Assembly: GCA_021847605.1 (NCBI GenBank)
Contig: JAJZQN010000038.1
Coordinates: 1-36,472, forward strand
Direction: 5' to 3'
DNA from: Pseudomonadota bacterium
GTDB lineage: Bacteria > Pseudomonadota > Alphaproteobacteria > Sphingomonadales > Sphingomonadaceae
Length of the DNA stretch: 36,472 nt
In this document: piece by piece, positions 1-7,249 of the stretch
How positions within the stretch are numbered: position 1 is the stretch's first letter
Layout of the letters: each line of letters starts with the position of its first letter
Made by a program: the position numbers and the translations under genes
The notes under the pieces: generated by a model
What the model saw: only the letters and a program-made list of their open reading frames with translations
What the model was told of the DNA's origin: nothing
The model's database searches: none

Positions 1-111
1 CAGTCCTTTGCGGCTATGCTCATCTCGAGCAATGCCAGTCCATGCCATTGATCACTCCATCTCTCGCAAGGACGGCGTGAATCATAACATGCTGGTATTG
101 CTCAACAACTT

Positions 112-1056
112 TTGGATCGGGCTCTAACTTCGGGGCTTGGGGATGTCGAGCATGCGCAACGTATCCGCGCGACCATCAAACAACACGTCGGCCTCCCTAC
201 CCGGATCGGGCTTGGCCCGACACGGACCCTAAGCAAAGTCGCCAATGCTCTGGCGAAGGCGTCGGAGAAGGTATGGAACGGTGTCATCGATCTTCACGAC
301 GAGGGCCTTCGCCGGCGGATGTTCGCCAAATGGCCGGTCGAGGAGGTATGGGGCATCGGCAAAGCCATGGCTAAGCGCCTGCACCCCTTGGGCATCCGCA
401 CGACGGCCGATCTTGCCGCGATGCCTCCTGATGTCGCCCGCGACGTCGGTACTGTCGTGCTCGAGCGCCTGGTGCGCGAATTGAACGGCGTGGAATGCAG
501 CGACTTCCAGCCAGAGCCTGAAGCATTAAAGTCCACTGCGGTTACGCGGTCGTTCGGAGATCCGGTGCGAGATCGTGAGGTGCTGCGCGAAGCGATGGTA
601 AGGCGGGCGGTACGCGCGGCCGAGAAGATTCGCGCTCAGAAACTTCTGGCTTGCCGAATGATTGCGTTCGCGCACGGCAGCCGGTTCAAGCCAAATGCTC
701 CGTCGGCGTCCAAAGTCGCCCGAATGTCACCTTCGACAAACGATCCTCGCGTGATTGCCGGCACCGCGGCGCGCATGGCCGAAGCGATGTTCGAGCAGGG
801 CGCTGTCTACAGCAAATGCGGAGTCATGCTAGAAGGACTGGAGCCGGAATCCGGTGCGCAGCAGGATCTTTTTGCCGCGCCCGATCCGCGTTCACCCGCT
901 TTGCTGGCCGCGCTTGACGGCATCAACGACAGGTTCGGCCGTAACACCCTACGTCTCGCTTCTGAAGGTATGGGTGCCAAGTCATACGACACCAAACGCA
1001 CCTTCAAAAGCCCATCATGGACCACACGCATCGACCAAGTTCCAATCGCGCGCTGA
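112..1056 (+). pseudogene. umuC: 5'-truncated umuC, DNA polymerase V catalytic subunit remnant
   Basis: The 314-codon frame opens at a TTG and matches the Y-family UmuC family from just after the palm active site: LTSGLGD, then IGLGPTRTLSKVANALAK (about residues 33-50), the helix-hairpin-helix region around VWGIGKAMAKRL, the little-finger region and the C-terminal block ending SPSWTTRIDQVP. Full UmuC proteins are roughly 420 residues. The N-terminal part carrying the first catalytic Asp (DCNNFY type) and the SIDE motif is missing. In the same frame upstream there are stops at 49-51 and 85-87, and neither other plus frame of bases 1-121 encodes the missing part. I infer a deletion or recombination junction near base 120, so the product would have no polymerase activity. 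The 3' end looks intact. It converges on the minus-strand gene at 1074-1394 with an 18-bp gap. Confidence 0.8.
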
Positions 1057-1073
1057 AGGCGGCGCAAAGCTCC

Positions 1074-1394
1074 CTAAGGGCCAAGCCAGATCAAAACCAT
1101 TGTCAGGGACGCGCAAAAGAGAGAAAGCCAAATGGCTACCTGGCTATAGATATGCAGGACGACACCCACCCAGGTATACTTTCTACGCAGGATTGCACCA
1201 CTGCCGACAGTGATGAAGAATGCGGCGACAATCGGTGCCGTAATCGAGGGCTCACGATTCAACGACGCTTCCGCGAGGGGCAGTAGTCCCAGCGCGGACA
1301 CAATTAGCCACGAGAAGCCCAATGTGCAGCAGCATATCGGATCATCGCTGATGTTTCCGGGACCGACAGGCGACCCCTTTAGTTTCGTTGCCAT
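1074..1394 (-). CDS. 3-TM inner membrane protein at the traG-distal end; candidate entry-exclusion (TraS-like) protein
   Basis: The 106-residue product has three hydrophobic segments at about residues 24-42, 52-70 and 77-104, so it is probably an integral inner membrane protein. I do not recognise the family. It lies on the same strand as the tra operon, 246 bp beyond the traG stop, which is the position of traS in F. TraS of F is a hydrophobic inner membrane protein that blocks redundant transfer by recognising the C-terminal part of the donor's TraG. The exclusion role is inferred from position and topology only, not from similarity. A GAGAA element about 8 bases before the ATG could serve as ribosome binding site. 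The overlapping plus-strand frame at 1210-1413 has no such coherent pattern and was not called. Confidence 0.6.
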   Translation of the reverse strand: MATKLKGSPVGPGNISDDPICCCTLGFSWLIVSALGLLPLAEASLNREPSITAPIVAAFFITVGSGAILRRKYTWVGVVLHIYSQVAIWLSLFCASLTMVLIWLGP

Positions 1395-1435
1395 GATGTT
1401 CTCGGCATGCTAAATTCTCCTCGGAGGATTATGCA

Positions 1436-1651
1436 ATGAGCATCGACGTCGGACGTTATCTACTGACATCCAATAACCCTGGCGGACCAACGATCTTGCC
1501 TGAAACAAGCAGTTGGTCTCCACCAATCAATGATGACGTGGACCTGGTTCTCTCTGATGAGGCACCATCCCCGGCAGTGAGGGTGGCACTAATCATCAAT
1601 GCGCTATTGCTCATTGGATTCATGATCTGGATTTTCTCGATCATTTTCTGA
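1436..1651 (+). CDS. Small C-terminally membrane-anchored hypothetical protein
   Basis: A strong ribosome binding site (GGAGG at 1423-1427) lies 8 bases before the ATG. The 71-residue product has a polar N-terminal part of about 48 residues rich in Pro, Asp and Ser, then one hydrophobic helix (about residues 49-71) reaching the C-terminus, the layout of a tail-anchored or single-pass protein. It is transcribed against the tra operon and its last 11 bp overlap the 3' end of traG. I recognise no family. Its place between traG and the 3-TM gene makes it a second candidate for a surface or entry-exclusion role, but nothing in the sequence proves that. Confidence 0.6.
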   Translation: MSIDVGRYLLTSNNPGGPTILPETSSWSPPINDDVDLVLSDEAPSPAVRVALIINALLLIGFMIWIFSIIF

Positions 1652-4499
1652 GTTTCGGATCTCGGAAAAAGTCCTTATCGAGCGCCTGATTCACTTCAGC
1701 CTGAAGACCTGAACCTGCAATTACAGATTGCGTTCGAGCGGCTTTCTTTGCTTCTATGCTCGCGCCGATTTCAGCTTTTCCAGCTTCGATCTGTTGCCCC
1801 ACCTCCGAACCACCAGCAGGCTCCGCCAGGTTAACCGTCGGTCTCAGGCCAGAGGGATGATACATTTTCTCCACATCAGCTGGACTACTCACAGCCGGTT
1901 CAACCAAATTCGAAGCCATATCAGGCTCCTTCAAGAATGGGGCAACTTCATCATATATGGCTTCTCTCCGCTCCTCTAGAAACTTAGCAATCAAGCCAGA
2001 TCTGACATTGCGCTGCGCCTCGCTCATTGTGACTTCATGTAAGCCGGGAGCATTCAGTCCAGGATTCGATGCGGCCTCACGACGATACCATTCGGCCAGT
2101 TGCTGCGACATATTTTCACTCATCTGCATCCCATGAGATTCAGCATAGCTGGCATCAGAGGTTAGCTGCTGAGCGCGCTCACGGGATTGCCGAGCCCTAG
2201 CTTCAAATGAGTGGGCCAGGCTGATCGCTTCTTCTCGTGTCATAGAAGACGTATCAGTTCTTGAACTGCGATTGAATGTTCCGTTTGTCCGCGTAGTACC
2301 ATTATTCTGGGACAAATTAGATCCATTCGAATGGTCAATTTTGAAACCATCATTCGCAGTTAATCCGCTGTCACGGACATCAGCGTGATCAGTATTATAA
2401 GTGAGGTTGCCGATTTGTTGGGTAGAACCAACCTTCTCAGCTCCTATCGAGACGCTGGGGATCGGAAGCCGGAAGCCACCCTCACCACCATCGCTTCCCT
2501 TACCTCCCTTGCCACCCTTGCCTTTGCCGGCACCAATAGAACCGCCACCGGCTCCAACGGCAACGCCCATCTTTGCAGAAAATACATCTGAAACAGCCGA
2601 CTGGCTCCCTACACTTTGCCCCCTGCGATCCTGCATTCCGACATGGTCTTTATTATCTATGCCATTGTAGTCGCTTTCAGATCTGCGATCATAACTCTCG
2701 ACATTGGTCCCGGAAGCATTCCTGACACCACTCTCCGACCCCTTCGTCGTCTCAGTAGATGTACCGCTCGCAAATCTATTAGATTTGATTGCAGACCACA
2801 CCTGAGATGCGGAATTTTCATCTGATTCTGCAGCCCTAGTTAGAATTGATGCAGCCTTGCGGTCTTCAGATACATATCCTTCAGTAAGATTTACGCTGAA
2901 CGGAAGGTTTGACATCGCTCCCTTTACGTCCGTTACAATCGTCCCATTAGCTGTCACCGTCTCGGTCGCACCGTTCGCCATGCGCGTGGTGTACATGGAT
3001 TCGCCAGTGTTAAACGTCGGAGCATTGCTCCACTGATTGCTCTGCCGCATGTTCGACGTCAGGTTCGCGAAGCTCGTATTCCCGTAGGAATAATTGCCGG
3101 TGGTCTGCTCGACGGCCGCTGCTTCCGCCGCGTTCTGCGCCGGCGCAAGGATCGAGGTCGCCTGCCCAGAAATGCTCATGGCGCCGCGTGCAAGACCCGC
3201 CGCGATGAAGGGTACGCTCATGAGCATGAACCCGGCGATCGTCGCCGTTTCCGCATTGACCGCACCGATCCCGGCGTAGCTGGACAGGGTAATGCCTCCC
3301 TCGGCCACAGCATTCGAGGCGCTCTCGCCGCGCGTCATGCAGATCATGTGCAGGATGACGTAGAGCGGCCCCCAGGCAGCGAGGTAGAAAAACCCCGTCA
3401 CATAACCCTTGAGTGCCTGGACCCCGGTCTGGGGCATCAGGAACAGCGGAAAGATTACCGGGAACATCGCATAGAAGACTACAGTCAACACGATGTTGAG
3501 GATGGGCACCCACGACATCGCCTGCTGGGCGATCGAGTTGTAGGTGTTGCGCGCCTGAATGTCGGCGCGGGTTGTCGCAAAGGCGTCCATCGAGGCGCCG
3601 CCGGTGCTCCCGCCCATAGCGTCGCGGGCCTGCATGAAGGCATTAATGGCGCTATTCTGCCGCATCGACGTGTTGTAATCGCTGGATGACCCGGTGAAGG
3701 TCTGGTTCACGATCGGGACGTCTTGCCGCAGCTTCGCTGCCGCAGCCGTCTCGCTGAGGTTGGTGTAGGTCTGACGGCCCCAGAGCGGCGTCGACGCATC
3801 GATGATGGTGTTCCACTGCCCTGTCAGCGCCTGATAGGCGGCCTGACAGGTGATGATGGTGTTGCTTACTGAGCCACCACCGTCGCGCTCAAGCCAAACC
3901 TGCGATCTTGCCGGAGATCCGGGCCCGATGGACGTCCAGAGGTCGGTGCTGCTCGCCAGATCGGTGAGGGATTTGAAATTCAGCAGCACATCGCCGAACA
4001 CGCAATTCTTGTAGTGGTTCTGCAGGTTGGTCGCGAACTCGGCATCGCGGATCTGGAAGTTGCGCGTCGCGTCGAAGAGACGCGATCCGTAGATCATGCC
4101 GTTGTTGGAGTAATTCAGCTGGCTCGGCATCGTGAACACTGTCTCGGCCGTGCGGGTCAGCCAATCACCCACCTGGCTGGAGAAACTGGCGATCACTCCA
4201 AGCCCGAGCGGCACATTAGAAACCGTGGCCGGGGCGAGGGATGGATTGATCCGATCTGTCACCTTCACGTCGACAGTCGGGACCATCAGGCAGGAATAAA
4301 TCAGCGTCGCACCAAGGAACCAGTTCATCCAGATGCGGAAATTCATGGTGAAGGCAACGGACAGAAGCGCGTAAATAAGGCCGAGTACCAGCACGACCTT
4401 GATCAATGACCTATAGCCACCGCCCCCGGTCCACGCGGCAATCGCATTGAACGTGTTGACGATGTATTCCCCGCCACCGATCGTGAAGACCTCGACCAT
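1641..4499 (-). CDS. traG: TraG, mating-pair stabilisation and pilus assembly membrane protein
   Basis: The 952-residue product matches F-type TraG. The N-terminus opens with a short helix and two membrane segments (about residues 30-50 and 53-75), followed by a large periplasmic region and further membrane segments near residues 330-390 and 410-440. The C-terminal half (about 440-952) is hydrophilic, rich in Ser, Asn and Gly, with a Gly/Lys-rich stretch near residue 660. In F the N-terminal part is needed for pilus assembly and the C-terminal part stabilises mating pairs and is the target of TraS exclusion. It is the last recognised tra gene of the operon, 17 bp after traH. Base composition changes sharply inside the gene: 40 of 60 G+C in 3541-3600 but 25 of 60 in 2281-2340, with the switch near base 2940 (about residue 520). 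That points to a recombined C-terminal domain. Confidence 0.92.
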   Translation of the reverse strand: MVEVFTIGGGEYIVNTFNAIAAWTGGGGYRSLIKVVLVLGLIYALLSVAFTMNFRIWMNWFLGATLIYSCLMVPTVDVKVTDRINPSLAPATVSNVPLGLGVIASFSSQVGDWLTRTAETVFTMPSQLNYSNNGMIYGSRLFDATRNFQIRDAEFATNLQNHYKNCVFGDVLLNFKSLTDLASSTDLWTSIGPGSPARSQVWLERDGGGSVSNTIITCQAAYQALTGQWNTIIDASTPLWGRQTYTNLSETAAAAKLRQDVPIVNQTFTGSSSDYNTSMRQNSAINAFMQARDAMGGSTGGASMDAFATTRADIQARNTYNSIAQQAMSWVPILNIVLTVVFYAMFPVIFPLFLMPQTGVQALKGYVTGFFYLAAWGPLYVILHMICMTRGESASNAVAEGGITLSSYAGIGAVNAETATIAGFMLMSVPFIAAGLARGAMSISGQATSILAPAQNAAEAAAVEQTTGNYSYGNTSFANLTSNMRQSNQWSNAPTFNTGESMYTTRMANGATETVTANGTIVTDVKGAMSNLPFSVNLTEGYVSEDRKAASILTRAAESDENSASQVWSAIKSNRFASGTSTETTKGSESGVRNASGTNVESYDRRSESDYNGIDNKDHVGMQDRRGQSVGSQSAVSDVFSAKMGVAVGAGGGSIGAGKGKGGKGGKGSDGGEGGFRLPIPSVSIGAEKVGSTQQIGNLTYNTDHADVRDSGLTANDGFKIDHSNGSNLSQNNGTTRTNGTFNRSSRTDTSSMTREEAISLAHSFEARARQSRERAQQLTSDASYAESHGMQMSENMSQQLAEWYRREAASNPGLNAPGLHEVTMSEAQRNVRSGLIAKFLEERREAIYDEVAPFLKEPDMASNLVEPAVSSPADVEKMYHPSGLRPTVNLAEPAGGSEVGQQIEAGKAEIGASIEAKKAARTQSVIAGSGLQAEVNQALDKDFFRDPKLRK

Positions 4500-4516
4500 G
4501 CCTGTTTCCTACCTGC

Positions 4517-6007
4517 TTAGTTGAGACCCTGGACGTTGAGGCCACGCGAGAAATTCAGTGCCGCCGACATTCCGGGCGACATGGCATTCTGCAGCGTGGA
4601 TTCCAGCGCGATCGACTTGTTGATGAGGGCGATCGAGACATTGAGGGTGTTCTTCACCTTCACGTCGCGGTCGGCGTACTTTGCTCGCGCCTCGCCCAGC
4701 TGCTTGCGCCAGGTCTCGGCCGTCGATTGATCCGCCGGCTGAAAATGGACCTGAGACTGCGTGACGCGGTCGAGCATGTTCTCGATCATCGAACTCAGAA
4801 GGTTGACGGCGACAATCTCAGCCAGTGCATCGAGATCACCCTCAATGTAGCCGCCATGCGCCATCGCCTCGACGGCAAGGAGTTTGTAGAGCGGCACCGT
4901 CGTCAAAGCCAACAGCTGCTGTTCTGCCCCCGAGAGGGCAGCATCAGTACGGATCTTGTCACGCATCGAGATGATCATGGTCTTGATCCGCGGGCGGAGC
5001 GCCACGTTAGTCGGGATCGAGAGGTTCTGCTCGGACACCTGAAGGCACTTGTCATCATCGGTGCAGGTCAGGATCTTCGCCGTATTCCCGGTCTGCGTAC
5101 CATCCAGAAGCGCTGTCACCACAGCATCCTCGGCGGGACCGATGTACTGGATAGAGGCCGGATTGCTGCCCTCAGCCTTGTTGACGATGATCGTCCCGAC
5201 AACGGTCATCAGGTATTCGGAAAACTCAGCGTCAAAGGCCCCGAACTTCTGCGATCGCTTCAGGGCCTCCCAAGTGTAGTTGCGCGGCTCGCCCGGAATA
5301 TGCTCGTCCATGGTGGCGTCGCTGTTATTGGCGAGCACAGAGTCAATCTGGCCGTCAGCGCCGCAGCCTTGCCGGGAGCGGGCCCAATCTGAGAACACGC
5401 CCTGACTATTGCCGACGGCCGCGCAGATGGTCGATCGCGCGCCCTGCATCTGGGGCCATACCGCACCAACCAGGCCCTGCGCCGCCTCGCATGACGAGAT
5501 GTTCATCTGGTTCATCTGCTGTGCCGCCTGCTGAAACTCGCCCATGATCTTGCCGATCTCGGGCGAGACGCTGTCGATCGCCAGCTTGAAGGCGAAGCCA
5601 AGCGCGTTGTTGGCCGTGGCCTTGAGCATTGCCACCATTTCGGCAGCATTGATGAACGAGAACGAGCCGGTGAAGAGATCGATGCCGCCGCATCCGGCGC
5701 GGGCGCTGGGCAGTTGCAGGTTGAAAGGCGTCACGCTCTTTTGCGGGAAGCGCGTCCATGCGTTGCCGAGCGAGTAGTAGCCCGCCGACTGTCCCTGATA
5801 GGCGGTCGGACCCGTTACGTTGGCAGCGCCGCCGGCATCGTTGAAGAACGAGTTCATCGAGCTGGCGACGTCCGCGCGCGCGATGCCGATCGGCACCATG
5901 CTGGCGGCGCCGAGGCTCAAGGCAGCGGCGGCAAGCCGCCGACGAAATGCGCGGAAGCGGGGGGAGGGTTGGGTTTTTCCGCGAGGGGAGGGGGATACGT
6001 CGGCCAT
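4517..6007 (-). CDS. traH: TraH, conjugative pilus assembly protein
   Basis: The 496-residue protein matches the TraH family, including the conserved N-terminal block after the signal sequence (SSMNSFFNDAGGAANVTGP) and a C-terminal region predicted to be helical. TraH is a periplasmic protein needed for F-pilus assembly and works with TraF, TraU and TraW. The first 24 residues are an unusual Pro/Ser/Arg-rich extension before a hydrophobic signal segment (about residues 25-45, cleavage probably after ARA). That extension is encoded opposite a G-rich plus-strand tract (5957-5998), so it may be an insertion of low-complexity DNA rather than ancestral sequence. The ATG overlaps the stop of traF as TGATG, indicating translational coupling. 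Confidence 0.93.
   Translation of the reverse strand: MADVSPSPRGKTQPSPRFRAFRRRLAAAALSLGAASMVPIGIARADVASSMNSFFNDAGGAANVTGPTAYQGQSAGYYSLGNAWTRFPQKSVTPFNLQLPSARAGCGGIDLFTGSFSFINAAEMVAMLKATANNALGFAFKLAIDSVSPEIGKIMGEFQQAAQQMNQMNISSCEAAQGLVGAVWPQMQGARSTICAAVGNSQGVFSDWARSRQGCGADGQIDSVLANNSDATMDEHIPGEPRNYTWEALKRSQKFGAFDAEFSEYLMTVVGTIIVNKAEGSNPASIQYIGPAEDAVVTALLDGTQTGNTAKILTCTDDDKCLQVSEQNLSIPTNVALRPRIKTMIISMRDKIRTDAALSGAEQQLLALTTVPLYKLLAVEAMAHGGYIEGDLDALAEIVAVNLLSSMIENMLDRVTQSQVHFQPADQSTAETWRKQLGEARAKYADRDVKVKNTLNVSIALINKSIALESTLQNAMSPGMSAALNFSRGLNVQGLN
5957..5998 (+). repeat. G-rich tract inside the traH 5' end
   Basis: On the plus strand this stretch has several runs of three to six G separated by short linkers, enough for a G-quadruplex on the non-coding strand. 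It encodes the Pro/Ser/Arg-rich N-terminal extension of TraH. Similar G-rich purine tracts occur at 27171-27190, 28351-28368 and 32686-32711. Confidence 0.45.
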
Positions 6008-6852
6008 CAGTAGTCACTCCCGACCTTGGTGTTGGTGAGCATGAAGATCCGATCCATGATTTCGTCGGCCGAGAGGATGCCGAAACCGATGGGCACGGTC
6101 TTCTTGGTGGCGGTATCGAACAGGACCAGCGCAGGCGTCGCGTTAGGCACGCCCATGCGCTCACGCTGGCCGGAATCGACCACGTAATTCGGGAAGTCCT
6201 TGCTCGGGCCACCGTCCGTCGAGACGGCCATCACAGCCAGGCCATGCGAATCCGCGACCGACCGCAGGATAGGCGCGAAGATTTCGCAGGCACCGCAGCT
6301 CTGCGCGAAGAAGTAGAACATGCCATAGCGCTGGCCGAGGTGAGAGAGCACCTGGCTGCGATCGGAAGTGCGGTTGTCGGTCCACGCCCGCTTGGCAACC
6401 GTCGAGACTGGCCGCTGCAGCGTGTAGTCGATGTCGGGGTTCTGCCACAGGGCGCGCTGCCAGGTGTCGGAGAAGGTGGAGGCGCGATCGAGCTGCTCAC
6501 GCTGGAAGCGGACATAGGCGATCACGTTTTCCTCGCTAGGCTCGAGGATCGCGCGCGCCTTCAGTTCGTCCAGTTGCTTGGCGATCGCCGCGATCCGCTC
6601 ACTGGCGGACTGCGCCGGCTCGGCCGTCTTCTGCTCGCTCGGCTTAGGCTTTGGACGCTCGCAATAGAACCACTGGCCCAGCTTACGCTCGCGGCAGTAG
6701 AAATCGTCATCGCCTTCGCCTGCCGCGAGCGCATCGTCAGCGGCAAGAGCCGGCACCGGCAGGGCAGGCGCCAGAGCCAGTAGAATGGCGCCAAGGCGGG
6801 CAATGCGGCCGCGGCCGCGGATTTCCAGAGCATTACGCTTATAGCTAGTCAT
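6007..6852 (-). CDS. traF: TraF, thioredoxin-fold pilus assembly protein
   Basis: The product matches F-type TraF. It has a signal peptide (hydrophobic ALGAILLALAPALPVPALA-like segment, cleavage before ADD), a middle helical region and a C-terminal thioredoxin fold ending TNTKVGSDY. A redox-type motif C-G-A-C is present in SCGACEIFAP, and the cis-proline region is NATPALV. I recall that TraF of F itself lacks a CXXC, so this version may be catalytically active. I chose the ATG at 6852, preceded by GGGGAG 10 bases upstream. An in-frame ATG at 6870 would add six residues. The start overlaps the stop of the preceding gene by 8 bp, and the stop overlaps traH as TGATG. Role: periplasmic pilus assembly with TraH. 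Confidence 0.9.
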   Translation of the reverse strand: MTSYKRNALEIRGRGRIARLGAILLALAPALPVPALAADDALAAGEGDDDFYCRERKLGQWFYCERPKPKPSEQKTAEPAQSASERIAAIAKQLDELKARAILEPSEENVIAYVRFQREQLDRASTFSDTWQRALWQNPDIDYTLQRPVSTVAKRAWTDNRTSDRSQVLSHLGQRYGMFYFFAQSCGACEIFAPILRSVADSHGLAVMAVSTDGGPSKDFPNYVVDSGQRERMGVPNATPALVLFDTATKKTVPIGFGILSADEIMDRIFMLTNTKVGSDY

Positions 6853-7249
6853 CGACAGAGTGCTCCCCATCCAGTTCCTGCATCGCGATGCCCAGGACGG
6901 ACATCATCCGGGCCACATCGAGCATGCTCGTGCCCTGATCCATCATCCGCACCAGACCGCGCAGATGCGCGCGGCCGTGCCGACGGCCCTCGATCGTTGG
7001 TCGGACACCGCCAGTTTTCCTCTCGAGCCATCCACGCCCGATCATCGCGCGAAACCGCTGCTCGATCTCGAAGGCGTCGAAGTGGCAATCGAACCAGTGC
7101 CCCAGCGTCGCAGATACCTCGCCGGCAGACGTGACCTTGATGGCGCGATGAACCCGCATGAAGATCGCAAGGTCGAGAACACTCATATCGATCAGGCATG
7201 GCACATTCGTCCCAACGCCACCGGCGTCATTGGCTGGTGTGGATGTCAT
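6845..7249 (-). CDS. Conserved-position hypothetical protein between traN and traF
   Basis: This 134-residue protein has no signal peptide and no clear membrane helix, so it is probably cytoplasmic, unlike its neighbours. The middle (about residues 58-88) reads like a winged-helix segment: a helix ending RFRAMIGRGWLERK, then TGGVRPTIEGRRHGR. The C-terminus is helical and Met-rich. I recognise no family. It overlaps the traN stop by 23 bp and traF by 8 bp, so it is embedded in the operon and very likely expressed. A DNA-binding or regulatory role within the tra operon is only a guess from the winged-helix-like stretch. Confidence 0.65.
   Translation of the reverse strand: MTSTPANDAGGVGTNVPCLIDMSVLDLAIFMRVHRAIKVTSAGEVSATLGHWFDCHFDAFEIEQRFRAMIGRGWLERKTGGVRPTIEGRRHGRAHLRGLVRMMDQGTSMLDVARMMSVLGIAMQELDGEHSVDD

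Noticed and set aside
1210..1413. 67-codon plus-strand frame
   Set aside because: Overlaps the minus-strand 3-TM gene, which has a far more coherent hydrophobic pattern.
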